A stretch of DNA of 15,327 nt from Spirochaetales bacterium (GCA_016935715.1 JAFGQJ010000008.1:1-15327); one strand, 5' to 3'. Positions 1-7,467 are shown, counted from the first letter of the stretch. The notes: a model not told the origin generated them from the letters alone. Translations and numbers: made by a program.

Positions 1-642
1 CCCGGCAGCTGGCGTCCCGGCGGCCGTGGTCTCCGTCGGGGCGGCTTCGCTCCTTCCTGCAAACAGCGGCGGGATCGGCGTTCCCCCGACAGCCCTGAAC
101 ACCACGAACATGATGGCGGCTATGAGGATCAGGCTGAGCAGGACCAGGCCGATCAGCAGCAGGGGACTGCGGCGTTTCCTGCCCAGATGCTCCTTGCGCC
201 GATCGGCGGTCGAAATCGGATAGGTCTCCCCGGTCAGCAGCGTTTCCTCGAAATCATCCCCGCCCTCGCGCTCCAGCTCGAACTCCGGGTAATCGCTCGG
301 GCCCTCGGCCAGGGATTTCAGACTCACCGACAGGCTCTGGCTCTCACCGGTCAACGCGTCGCTGGCAGTCGCCTCAAGATTCCCCTGCTCGTCGACTCCC
401 AGAACCACTTCGACCTCCGGTTCCTTCATCGGAGCGGGCTGGATATTCTCTATCATCAATGTGCCGATGTAGTCTGTTTCCTCGGCCAGTTTTCCTTCGC
501 CTTTGAAAAGGTCGATCTGCACCGTTTCCTGATTGTCCCGGACCGTGGTAAGGATCAGCTTCTTCCTGCCCCGATCGTCCCCCGACAGCACCGGGTAAAA
601 ACTGCCGTCTGCCAGCTTGATTCCTATCTGTTGTCCGTTCAA
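1..642 (-). CDS. Membrane-anchored DnaK substrate-binding-domain-like protein (3' end outside window)
   Basis: The frame is open from a TTG at 642 to the left edge (214 codons, no stop), so the C-terminus is missing. A purine-rich ribosome site (GAGGAGGAGAG) directly precedes the TTG, and a TTGACA-N17-TACGAT promoter lies just upstream; no in-frame ATG occurs until codon 63. Residues about 14-110 read like the beta-sandwich substrate-binding subdomain of DnaK/Hsp70: a TTVRDNQETVQIDLFKGEG strand pair, then YIGTLMIENIQPAP, then VDEQGNLEATASD. These match the family pattern DNQ..V.I.V.QGE, LG.F.L.GI.PAP and D..G.L.V.A.D. There is no ATPase domain in front of it. An acidic linker follows, then a basic patch (RRKEHLGRKRR), one hydrophobic segment at about 160-182, and an Ala/Thr/Pro-rich tail entering the unseen part. 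With the basic patch before the helix, the beta-domain should lie in the cytoplasm (inference). Function unknown; it could be a client-binding or scaffold protein. Confidence 0.75.
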   Translation of the reverse strand, partial: MNGQQIGIKLADGSFYPVLSGDDRGRKKLILTTVRDNQETVQIDLFKGEGKLAEETDYIGTLMIENIQPAPMKEPEVEVVLGVDEQGNLEATASDALTGESQSLSVSLKSLAEGPSDYPEFELEREGGDDFEETLLTGETYPISTADRRKEHLGRKRRSPLLLIGLVLLSLILIAAIMFVVFRAVGGTPIPPLFAGRSEAAPTETTAAGTPAAG

Positions 643-671
643 CTCTCCTCCTCGCACCCTGCCTGAAGTGA

Positions 672-700
672 ATCGTAGCGCCCCGCACCCGCTTTGTCAA
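672..700 (-). promoter_or_regulatory. Promoter for the DnaK-SBD-like gene
   Basis: On the minus strand a perfect -35 TTGACA (695-700), a 17-base spacer and a -10 TACGAT (672-677, 4 of 6) precede the TTG start at 642. The predicted start near 665 gives a leader of about 23 bases that carries the ribosome site. Two perfect tandem copies of AGCGTCGA (708-715 and 716-723) sit just upstream of the -35 and could bind a regulator. Confidence 0.6.
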
Positions 701-798
701 CGCGCGCAGCGTCGAAGCGTCGAGGCAGGGCGGGCAGCGCGCGCCTAAAAAAAGCAAAGGGGTCCTGTTTACTAGGTCGGCCGCCGGGACCGTTAAAC

Positions 799-827
799 TT
801 GACAACCCTATTGTTCTCCATGACAAT
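799..827 (+). promoter_or_regulatory. Promoter for the TPR gene
   Basis: A perfect -35 TTGACA (799-804), a 17-base spacer and a -10 GACAAT (822-827, 4 of 6). Transcription should start near 834, only about 6 bases before the ATG at 840. No Shine-Dalgarno sequence lies between, so the mRNA is predicted to be nearly leaderless. It fires away from the divergent promoter at 672-700. Confidence 0.55.
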
Positions 828-839
828 ACACGCAATTCA

Positions 840-2183
840 ATGGACGTGCTGTTTTATGTGCTGATCGCGCTGGCCGCAGTCGGGCTGCTCATCATTGCCG
901 CCGTGTTCGTCCTGAGCTCGGACCGTTCGAAAGGCCGCCGGACGGGGCAGCGCGACAGAAATCTCGTGATCCGGGAAGCGAGCCGCAGGCTGGCTCAGGA
1001 CCCGCACGACGTTCCGGCTCTGCAGGATCTGGCCTGGCTGGCCTTCGAGGAGCAGGATTTCGCGAATTCGTACAAGTACTACCAGTCCCTCGTTGCCATG
1101 TGCGGTGCGAACCGGCAGATCGACGAGTTCGACGTGAACCTGCGCTTCGGGCAATCAGCTGCCAGGCTCGGGAAAGTCGAGGAAGCCCATAAACACCTGA
1201 CGGCGGCCAGAAGCCTGAGACCCGACGAGTTCGAGGTCAACTTCAACCTGGGGCTCCTGGAGTACGGTCGCAAAAACCTGCAGAAAGCAACCGGATATTT
1301 CCGGATAGCCCGCAGCCAGCGGCCAGATGACGCGGCGGTCAACCGTCACCTGGGCACCTGCCTGTACAGCGGGAAGGCCTACGCCGAGGCGGTCGGGGTG
1401 CTGCAGCGGGCGCTGGACTTCGAACCGGAAGACAAGCGGGTCCGGTTCCTGCTGGCCAAGTCGTACTTCGCCCTGAGACAGAATGACCCGGCCTTGACGA
1501 TATTCAGCCATCTCCGTACAGATCCGGACATCGGAGCGATTTCCGCGCTGCACGCCGGAACATTGAATACGAACGCGAAGAGATTCGAGCCTGCTATCGA
1601 GGATTTCGAAGTCGGGCTTCGCCACGAGAATATCAGGCAGGATGTCTTGCTGGAGCTCAAGTACCGGTTGGCCGAGGTGCACCTGAAAACCGGAGATCTG
1701 GCCGCTGCGATCCGGCTGTGGAAGGAAATCAACACGCTGCGTCCGGACTACAAGGACACGACGGAAAAGATCAACCGCTACCAGGAAGTGAGCACCAACC
1801 GCTTCCTCAAGACCTTCCTGGTCGGCGGCAGCTCGGATTTTATCGCTCTGTGCCGCCGCATCGCGGCCCGCTACTATCCAAACTCCAGCACCAAGCTGGT
1901 CAATATCTCCCTCCGCAAGGGGGAATACGCCGACATACTGGCTCACGTACGAACCCCGCAGTGGGAGGAGCAGGTTCTGTTTCGCTTTGTCCGCTCCAAG
2001 GGCGCGATCGGGGAGCTGCTGCTGCGGGACCTGTACGTGCAAGCCAGGGAGATACGCGCCGCCCGGGCCGTCTGTCTGGCTTCCGGGACCTTCAGCGAAC
2101 AGGCACGGGGGTTCGTCGAGGCGCGGATGATCGACCTGGTGGACAAGGAAGGTTTGCTCAAGCTCCTGAAGAAGATGGGCTGA
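840..2183 (+). CDS. Membrane-anchored TPR protein with C-terminal degenerate Mrr-like domain
   Basis: A 447-residue protein. Residues about 3-26 form one hydrophobic segment followed by a basic stretch (RSKGRRTGQRDR), a typical N-terminal anchor with the rest cytoplasmic. Residues about 60-310 are a solenoid of tetratricopeptide-like helical pairs; clear units include NLGLLEYGRKNLQKATGYF and HLGTCLYSGKAYAEAVGVL, with RPD/EPED turns between them. Residues about 340-447 follow the order of an Mrr/restriction-endonuclease-like domain: VLFRFVRSKG at 379-388 where the QxK strand would be, GTFSEQAR at 416-423 like the family's TtG.FT..A, and IDLVDKEGLLKLL like its final I.LidGe.L. The catalytic QxK is not conserved, so nuclease activity is doubtful. 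No ribosome site precedes the ATG. The last 26 bases overlap rsmG on the other strand. TPRs bind proteins, which suggests a scaffold role (inference). Confidence 0.85.
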   Translation: MDVLFYVLIALAAVGLLIIAAVFVLSSDRSKGRRTGQRDRNLVIREASRRLAQDPHDVPALQDLAWLAFEEQDFANSYKYYQSLVAMCGANRQIDEFDVNLRFGQSAARLGKVEEAHKHLTAARSLRPDEFEVNFNLGLLEYGRKNLQKATGYFRIARSQRPDDAAVNRHLGTCLYSGKAYAEAVGVLQRALDFEPEDKRVRFLLAKSYFALRQNDPALTIFSHLRTDPDIGAISALHAGTLNTNAKRFEPAIEDFEVGLRHENIRQDVLLELKYRLAEVHLKTGDLAAAIRLWKEINTLRPDYKDTTEKINRYQEVSTNRFLKTFLVGGSSDFIALCRRIAARYYPNSSTKLVNISLRKGEYADILAHVRTPQWEEQVLFRFVRSKGAIGELLLRDLYVQAREIRAARAVCLASGTFSEQARGFVEARMIDLVDKEGLLKLLKKMG

Positions 2184-2814
2184 TCACCACCAGGTGCCGC
2201 TCCTCCTCCAGAAAGGGCACCCGTACGGGAATTATCCTCAGATTCCAGGGATCTGCATCGGCGCCGTCCAGCTCCTCCATCACGCGCTGCAGCCTGCCCT
2301 TATAGGCGATGATGGTTCCATGCGGTTCCACGATGCGCTTCAGGGCGGGAAGCTGCCTGCAAATAGGGGAGAAAGCACGGAACACGACCAGGTCGAAGCG
2401 GCGGTCGAGATCTTCGAGACGCTGCTCGGCCACCTCCACGTTCTCCAGCCGGGCCAGGATCGCAACATTCCGCAGGAACGCCGTCTTCGTCGCCGAGGGC
2501 TCCACCAGGGTGAAACGCGAATCCGGCAGAAACACCGCCAGGGGGATCCCGGGGAAGCCGGCGCCGCTGGCCACGTCCGCGATCCGTCCCCTGCACTCGA
2601 TGGCGGAGATGATCGGCCAGGCGGACAGTGAATCCAGCACGTGCCGGCTGATCAGCTCCCGGCCTTCCGCCCCCTCTCCCCGGGCGATAAAACCGTACCT
2701 CCTGTTCCAGCGTTCCAGCTCCTGCAGGAAAATCCGGACCTGGTCGAGCTGCTGCGCAGCGAAGGGTATGCCCAGGCGGGCAAGACCTTCACGAAGCACG
2801 GCCTGCCCCTGCAA
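2158..2814 (-). CDS. rsmG: 16S rRNA (guanine527-N7)-methyltransferase RsmG
   Basis: A 218-residue protein, the usual size for RsmG (GidB), which uses S-adenosylmethionine to methylate N7 of G527 in 16S rRNA. Family features visible: the ELISRHVLDSL segment (residues 53-63), the SAM-binding loop IADVASGAGFPGIPLAV starting near residue 78 (Ala where the family usually has Gly after DI/DV), the acidic LVEPSATKTAFLRNV segment, and VVFRAFSP further on. The start is a TTG at 2814, immediately after the mnmG stop with no spacer; a GAGGGGGG ribosome site sits inside the end of mnmG, so translation is probably coupled. A GTG at codon 6 is an alternative start. It is the last gene of the mnmE-mnmG-rsmG unit and its 3' end overlaps the TPR gene tail to tail. 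Confidence 0.95.
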   Translation of the reverse strand: MQGQAVLREGLARLGIPFAAQQLDQVRIFLQELERWNRRYGFIARGEGAEGRELISRHVLDSLSAWPIISAIECRGRIADVASGAGFPGIPLAVFLPDSRFTLVEPSATKTAFLRNVAILARLENVEVAEQRLEDLDRRFDLVVFRAFSPICRQLPALKRIVEPHGTIIAYKGRLQRVMEELDGADADPWNLRIIPVRVPFLEEERHLVVISPSSSGA

Positions 2815-4710
2815 TCAGCCCCCCTCTGCGCGCCCGCGTCGAAGATGCACCAGCAGCACGGCGATGTCCGAAGAGCGTATGCCGGAGATCCTGGAAGCCT
2901 GTCCGATCGACAGGGGGCGGATCTCCTGGAGCTTGAGCCGGCTTTCGGTGGACAGCCCGGTCGCGCCCCGGTAGTCGAAATCCCGCGGGATCTTCAGGTT
3001 TTCCATCCTGCGGAACCTTTCCACCTGCTTCTCCTGGCGCCTGATGTAGCCTTCGTACTTCACATCCAGCTCGCTCAGATGCAGCCATTCGGGATTCATC
3101 CGCGCCGCTTCCTGCGGGCCGAGGGTACAGAGCAGCAGCTGCTCGATGTGGACCTCTGGATCCTTGAGCACGTGCTCCAGGGGGCGGGCCAGGTACCTGC
3201 GCAGCAGGGGGTCGTCAGGGCAGCGCCGGCAGTCGCTTTCCTGCAGGGTACGCTGACGCAGCAATTCGCGTATCTCTTCGATTCCCCGGCGTTTGCCCTG
3301 CAGGACCTCCAGGGCGGATCGGTCCTGGAGCCCCATCCGGTAGCCCGTTTCCAGAAGCCGGAGATCCGCCGTGTCGTGGCGCAGGCAGAGGCGGTACTCG
3401 GCCCGGGAGGTGAACAGGCGGTAAGGCTCCTCGGTGCCCAGGGTGACCAGGTCGTCGATCAGGACGCCGATGTACGCCTCGGCCCGCGAAAGGACCAGGG
3501 GGGGAGAGCCCCGCAGGTAACGGGAAGCGTTGATGCCCGCCATCAGCCCCTGAGCCGCGGCTTCCTCGTATCCGGAGGTTCCGTTGGTCTGACCGGCCAC
3601 GAACAGGCCCCGGATGCGTTTCGTCTCCAGGGAGGGATCGAGCTGGGTGGGGTTGATGTAATCGTACTCCACGGCATAGCCGGGACGGAGGATCTCCAGC
3701 TTCTCCAGCCCGGGTACGGTTCGCAGGAAGCGTTCCTGGACCTCCTCGGGCAGGGAGGAGGAGATCCCGTTCAGGTAGACCTCCTCGGTGCTCAGTCCCT
3801 CCGGCTCCACGAAGATCTGGTGGCGATCCCGATCGGGGAAGCGGACGACCTTGTCCTCGATGGAGGGGCAGTACCGCGGTCCGATCCCCTTTATCTTGCC
3901 CCCGTACAGCGGAGAGCGGTGCATGTTTTCCCGGATGATGCGGTGGGTTTCCTCCGTGGTATAGGTGATGTAGCAGGACATCGAAGGCCGTTCCAACACG
4001 CCGCTGCCTGCGGAAAAGCTGAAGGGAAGCATCCGCTGCTCCCCCTTCTGCTCCTCCATGCGCTCCAGGATCAGCGAGGAGCGCAGACCCCGGGCCGGCG
4101 TTCCGGTCTTCAGCCGCCCCACCTGAAAGCCCAGCTCCCGCAGACGCGGTCCCAGCCCGCAGGCCGGCGGCTCGCCCAGCCTGCCCGCCGGGGCGGCGTA
4201 CTCCCCGATGAAAATCATCGCCTCCAGAAAGGTTCCCGTGGTGAGCACCACGGTCCCGGCCCGGATCCGCCTGCCTCTTTCGGTGATCACCCCCCGGATT
4301 CCCGGTCCCTGAGCCCCCTGCCCGGAAAGCTCGAAATCCACCACCGTGTCCTGGAAGAGCGTGAGACCGGGCAGCTGCTCCAGGGTCTGTTTGGCCAGGA
4401 GGCTGTAGTGGGCCTTGTCCGCCTGGGCGCGGGGCGCCTGCACCGCCGGCCCCTTGCTGCGGTTGAGCATGCGGAACTGAATCATGGTGCGGTCGATGAG
4501 CCGGCCCATCAGACCGCCGAGGGCGTCGATCTCCCGCACCAGGTTGCCCTTGGCCAAGCCGCCGATGGCGGGATTGCAGGACATCTTGCCGATGCAGTCG
4601 AGATTCTGGGTGATCAGCACGGTCCTGTGCCCCAGAGAGGCCAGGGCAGCGGCGGCCTCGATCCCGGCGTGTCCGCCGCCGATCACGACGGCGTCAAAAT
4701 CCCCGTTCAT
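2815..4710 (-). CDS. mnmG: tRNA uridine-5-carboxymethylaminomethyl modification enzyme MnmG (GidA)
   Basis: A 631-residue FAD protein, normal length for MnmG. With MnmE it installs the carboxymethylaminomethyl group on U34 of certain tRNAs, using methylene-tetrahydrofolate and NADH. The N-terminus has the dinucleotide-binding loop VVIGGGHAGIEAA (residues 8-20), followed by the MnmG signature DCIGKMSCNPAIGGLAKG. Later segments such as GLFVAGQTNGTSGYEEAAAQG and LFTSRAEYRLCLRHDTADLR are also characteristic. The ATG overlaps the mnmE stop as ATGA, with a GGGG ribosome site in the mnmE tail, so the two partners are translationally coupled. The stop directly abuts the rsmG start. No damage is visible. 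Confidence 0.97.
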   Translation of the reverse strand: MNGDFDAVVIGGGHAGIEAAAALASLGHRTVLITQNLDCIGKMSCNPAIGGLAKGNLVREIDALGGLMGRLIDRTMIQFRMLNRSKGPAVQAPRAQADKAHYSLLAKQTLEQLPGLTLFQDTVVDFELSGQGAQGPGIRGVITERGRRIRAGTVVLTTGTFLEAMIFIGEYAAPAGRLGEPPACGLGPRLRELGFQVGRLKTGTPARGLRSSLILERMEEQKGEQRMLPFSFSAGSGVLERPSMSCYITYTTEETHRIIRENMHRSPLYGGKIKGIGPRYCPSIEDKVVRFPDRDRHQIFVEPEGLSTEEVYLNGISSSLPEEVQERFLRTVPGLEKLEILRPGYAVEYDYINPTQLDPSLETKRIRGLFVAGQTNGTSGYEEAAAQGLMAGINASRYLRGSPPLVLSRAEAYIGVLIDDLVTLGTEEPYRLFTSRAEYRLCLRHDTADLRLLETGYRMGLQDRSALEVLQGKRRGIEEIRELLRQRTLQESDCRRCPDDPLLRRYLARPLEHVLKDPEVHIEQLLLCTLGPQEAARMNPEWLHLSELDVKYEGYIRRQEKQVERFRRMENLKIPRDFDYRGATGLSTESRLKLQEIRPLSIGQASRISGIRSSDIAVLLVHLRRGRAEGG

Positions 4711-6101
4711 TTCCCCACACAGAATCGGGAAAAGATCTGGTTGAGGATATCCTGCGAGGTAACCTCGCCGGTGATCTCCCCGAGAGCATCCAGCGCCTCT
4801 TTGAGATCCACGGCCAGCACGTCCAGGGGCTGGCCGCCGGAGAGGCCCGCGCGAAAGTCCCTGATGCCCGCGAGAGCCCGCTCGAGCAGGCCCTTCTGCC
4901 GCAGGGAATCGATGATCGGCTCCCCGGCGTCCACCGAACCGGCTCCCTCCAGCACCTTCTCCGCGATCCTGCGGCTCAGGCTCTCCAGTCCCCGCCCCTC
5001 CCTGGCGCTCACCGCAACGAATCCCTCCGGGCAGCCCGTCTGCCCGGTGTCGATCTTGTTCCAGACCGGGATCGTGCGCCCCGCCCCCGCGCGGGCCCGG
5101 AGGAACTCCCGGTCCTGGTCGGTGAGGCCGGTTTCGCCGTCGACCAGATACAGGATCAGGTCCGCATTGGCCACGATGCTGTCGGTGCGGCGCATCCCCT
5201 CCGCCTCGACGCCCTCCGCCCGCTCCCTGAACCCGGCGGTGTCGTACAGCCTGATGGGAACCTCCTCGAGGATCACGACCGCCTCGAGGTAGTCCCGGGT
5301 GGTCCCGTGGACCTCGGACACGATGGCCCGATCCTCCCGCAGCATCCTGTTGAACAGGGTCGACTTTCCCGAGTTGGTTCTGCCCGCCAGCACCACGGAG
5401 ATCCCCTCCTGGTACAGCCGCCCGATTCGATAGGTGGCCAGGAGCCTCTCCAGCTCCTCCTGGCAGCGAGCCGCCTCTCGGTCCTCCGCAAGGCCGTCCC
5501 CCGCCTCGATCTCATCCTCGCCGTAGTCCAGGCCGAGCTCGATCGCAGCGCTCAGCCGTACCACCGTCTGCTTGATCCGTTCGATTGTCTGCTCGATCGC
5601 CCCGCTGAGGCGGTTCAGGGCGATGGCCCGGGCCCTGTCCGACTTTGCCCGCACGAGCTCGTTCACCGCCTCCGCCTGGGTCAGGTCGAGTTTCCCGTTG
5701 AGAAATGCCCGCAGGGTGAACTCCCCGGGCCCGGCGAAGCGGAATCCCCTCTCCGCCAGCAGTCCCAGAACGCGGCGGACGATGAGCGGGCTGCCGTGGC
5801 AGAACACCTCGGCTCCGTCCTCGCCGGTGAAGCTCCTCGGCCCCCGATACACCGCCACCAGCACCTCGTCGACGGTCTCGCTCTGCTGCCCGGGAGCGGA
5901 AACGGCAATGGCGCCGCGGTGGATCGTGTGCCCCTCGGCGCTCTGCAGGCCGTCCAGAGAGGGGGAGGCGGGGCGGAACAGGGAATCGAGAAGCCCCAGG
6001 CTCCCGGTGCCGGAAACGCGGATCACCGCCAGTGCGCTCTCCCCCCACGGTGTGGCCAGGGCTGCAATCGAATCCTGCGGATAGAACAGACCGTTCTCCA
6101 T
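4707..6101 (-). CDS. mnmE: tRNA modification GTPase MnmE (TrmE)
   Basis: A 464-residue GTPase (from the ATG at 6101) that partners MnmG in U34 modification. The N-terminal tetrahydrofolate-binding domain begins DSIAALATPWGESALAVIRVSG. The G domain shows G1 GRTNSGKST at about 240-248, the HGTTRDY switch segment, DTAG, and NKID. The C-terminus is CVGK, the conserved cysteine box (usually CIGK). A longer frame begins at a TTG at 6137, but that codon lies inside a good -35 hexamer and the ATG at 6101 falls where transcription should start, so I take ATG 6101 as the start of a leaderless message. No Shine-Dalgarno sequence precedes either candidate. First gene of the three-gene RNA-modification unit. 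Confidence 0.95.
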   Translation of the reverse strand: MENGLFYPQDSIAALATPWGESALAVIRVSGTGSLGLLDSLFRPASPSLDGLQSAEGHTIHRGAIAVSAPGQQSETVDEVLVAVYRGPRSFTGEDGAEVFCHGSPLIVRRVLGLLAERGFRFAGPGEFTLRAFLNGKLDLTQAEAVNELVRAKSDRARAIALNRLSGAIEQTIERIKQTVVRLSAAIELGLDYGEDEIEAGDGLAEDREAARCQEELERLLATYRIGRLYQEGISVVLAGRTNSGKSTLFNRMLREDRAIVSEVHGTTRDYLEAVVILEEVPIRLYDTAGFRERAEGVEAEGMRRTDSIVANADLILYLVDGETGLTDQDREFLRARAGAGRTIPVWNKIDTGQTGCPEGFVAVSAREGRGLESLSRRIAEKVLEGAGSVDAGEPIIDSLRQKGLLERALAGIRDFRAGLSGGQPLDVLAVDLKEALDALGEITGEVTSQDILNQIFSRFCVGK

Positions 6102-6108
6102 CAGGAAC

Positions 6109-6137
6109 AGGATACGGTTTTTGCCCGAGCCGTTCAA
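6109..6137 (-). promoter_or_regulatory. Promoter for mnmE-mnmG-rsmG (predicted leaderless)
   Basis: On the minus strand TTGAAC (6132-6137, 4 of 6), a 17-base spacer and TATCCT (6109-6114, 4 of 6). The predicted start is at or next to the A of the ATG at 6101. The -35 hexamer contains the TTG that would be the alternative, longer start of mnmE. Confidence 0.45.
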
Positions 6138-6182
6138 TATTGCCGCGGCGGCGCGGAATACGGTCCGCCGGCGGTTTTGCGC

Positions 6183-6211
6183 TTAACTAGCCGCTGCTTT
6201 ATCAGTATCTT
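6183..6211 (+). promoter_or_regulatory. Promoter for the coiled-coil/GDPD pair
   Basis: TTAACT (6183-6188, 4 of 6), a 17-base spacer and TATCTT (6206-6211, 4 of 6). A start near 6218 gives a leader of about 19 bases with a GGGAGG ribosome site at 6225-6230. Divergent from the mnmE promoter. Confidence 0.4.
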
Positions 6212-6236
6212 CTGTGATGAAGGCGGGAGGACATAG

Positions 6237-6686
6237 ATGAGAGACACAGACATCGATTTCATGGATTTCGAATCCGCCCGCGAGTACGTGCTGGCCTTCA
6301 TCACCTCGCTGAAGAAGACCCAGAAACAGAGAGCCGTGGCGGAGCAGGAGCTCGATCACTGGCGCAGCCGGGTCGCCCTGGCCGACAGCCGGGGAGAACC
6401 GATCCTGAAGCGGTCGGCCGAGCAGCGGGTAGCGGAGCTGGAGGCCCATCGGCACAGGCTCCTGCAGGAAGAGCTGGATCTCAAAGTCAAGGTGGACGTC
6501 CTGAAGGAAAAGCTCAAAACCTCGAAGATCCGTTCCTCTCTGCGCGTGGACGCCGAGGCCCTGCTGGCGCAGATGCAGATGCTGGTGGGAGAGCCGGATT
6601 CCCTGAGCGAAAAACTGCGGGACACCGAAGCCGCGCAGGCGTTGAAAGCCCTGAAAGAGAAGATGGGCACGGGTGAAGATCCATAA
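6237..6686 (+). CDS. Small coiled-coil protein, function unknown
   Basis: A 149-residue, highly charged, probably all-helical protein. The ATG has a strong ribosome site (GGGAGG, 6 bases upstream). From about residue 22 the sequence is rich in Glu, Lys, Arg, Gln and Leu, with heptad-like spacing through AEQELDHWRSR and VAELEAHRHRLLQEELDLK, so a long coiled coil is likely. There is no signal peptide, membrane segment or Cys cluster. The 3' end overlaps the phosphodiesterase gene by 14 bases, so the two are co-transcribed and probably coupled. I do not recognise the family. A distant similarity to PspA-type coiled-coil proteins is possible but cannot be claimed from the sequence. Confidence 0.8.
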   Translation: MRDTDIDFMDFESAREYVLAFITSLKKTQKQRAVAEQELDHWRSRVALADSRGEPILKRSAEQRVAELEAHRHRLLQEELDLKVKVDVLKEKLKTSKIRSSLRVDAEALLAQMQMLVGEPDSLSEKLRDTEAAQALKALKEKMGTGEDP

Positions 6687-7467
6687 TTCCTCGTCCGTGT
6701 TCACCGCTGGTTCGGATCACGATCCCTCCGGCGTGCTGCTGTTCGGCCACCGGGGCTACTCAGCCCTGGCGCCGGAGAACACCCTCGCCGCTTTTTCCCT
6801 CCTCCTGGAACACGACATCCCCGGCGTGGAGCTGGATGTACGGCTGAGCCGGGACGGCAGGGTCGTGGTCATCCACGACGAGAATCTCGAGCGCGTCACG
6901 GGCTTCCGGGCGCGGGTGCAGGACTGCAGTGCATCGAAGATTCGTGCCCTGGACGCCGGCAGCTGGTTCTCCGACACCTTCCGGGGAGAGGGAATCCCTC
7001 TCCTGGAGGAGGTCTTCGAGCTGCTGGGAGACCGGCTGTACTACGACATCGAGCTCAAGTGGGGGCGCAGGCGCGGCTGCGGCCTCGAAGAGGCGGTGCT
7101 GGAACGGGTCCGCGGTCACGGCCTGGGCGACCATTGTCTGATCTCCTCGTTCAATCCCTACTGCATCCGTCGGGTCCAGAGGCTGGCACCGGAGATCCCC
7201 GCCGCCCACATCTACTCGACCCACCGGGAGGTGCCCCTGATGCTGCGCCGCGGCCTGGCGGGCATCATTTATCCCACCCCGTTCATGAAACCCCAATCGA
7301 GGCAGGTCAATCCATGCAGCTCCTTCTTCCTGCGGAGGATCCTCAACAGCCGGATCCTGTGCTGGACCGTGGACGATCCCGGTGAAGCCACCCGCCTGGT
7401 GCATCTCGGGGTTCGCGGAATCATTTCGAACCATCCCTCCAGGATCAAGGCGGCGCTTCTCCGTTGA
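6673..7467 (+). CDS. Glycerophosphodiester phosphodiesterase (cytosolic type)
   Basis: A 264-residue TIM-barrel enzyme of the GDPD family, which hydrolyses glycerophosphodiesters to glycerol-3-phosphate and an alcohol. The signatures are clear: GHRGYSALAPENT with H26 and R27, VELDVRLSRDG with metal ligands E53 and D55, and VVIHDENL with catalytic H68. A later WTVDD segment and the C-terminal RGIISNHPSR strand complete the barrel. No signal peptide is present, so it resembles cytosolic UgpQ-type enzymes rather than periplasmic GlpQ. The start is GTG at 6673, inside the end of the coiled-coil gene; a GTG at codon 9 is an alternative. It probably recycles lipid breakdown products. It converges with the carboxyltransferase gene; the 75 bases between them show no convincing terminator. 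Confidence 0.92.
   Translation: MKIHNSSSVFTAGSDHDPSGVLLFGHRGYSALAPENTLAAFSLLLEHDIPGVELDVRLSRDGRVVVIHDENLERVTGFRARVQDCSASKIRALDAGSWFSDTFRGEGIPLLEEVFELLGDRLYYDIELKWGRRRGCGLEEAVLERVRGHGLGDHCLISSFNPYCIRRVQRLAPEIPAAHIYSTHREVPLMLRRGLAGIIYPTPFMKPQSRQVNPCSSFFLRRILNSRILCWTVDDPGEATRLVHLGVRGIISNHPSRIKAALLR

Noticed and set aside
374..835. Minus-strand frame overlapping the left-edge gene
   Set aside because: Arg/Gly-rich shadow. The DnaK-like frame starting at 642 has a ribosome site, a promoter and a family match.
1155..2042. 295-codon minus-strand frame opposite the TPR gene
   Set aside because: The plus-strand frame has a membrane anchor, TPR pattern and a promoter; the opposite frame has no such features.
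2641..5292. Long open frame on the plus strand (883 codons) opposite mnmG and mnmE
   Set aside because: It is antisense to two unmistakable conserved genes, its translation is low-complexity Pro/Gln/Arg/Gly-rich with no domain, and high GC codon use explains the absence of stops.
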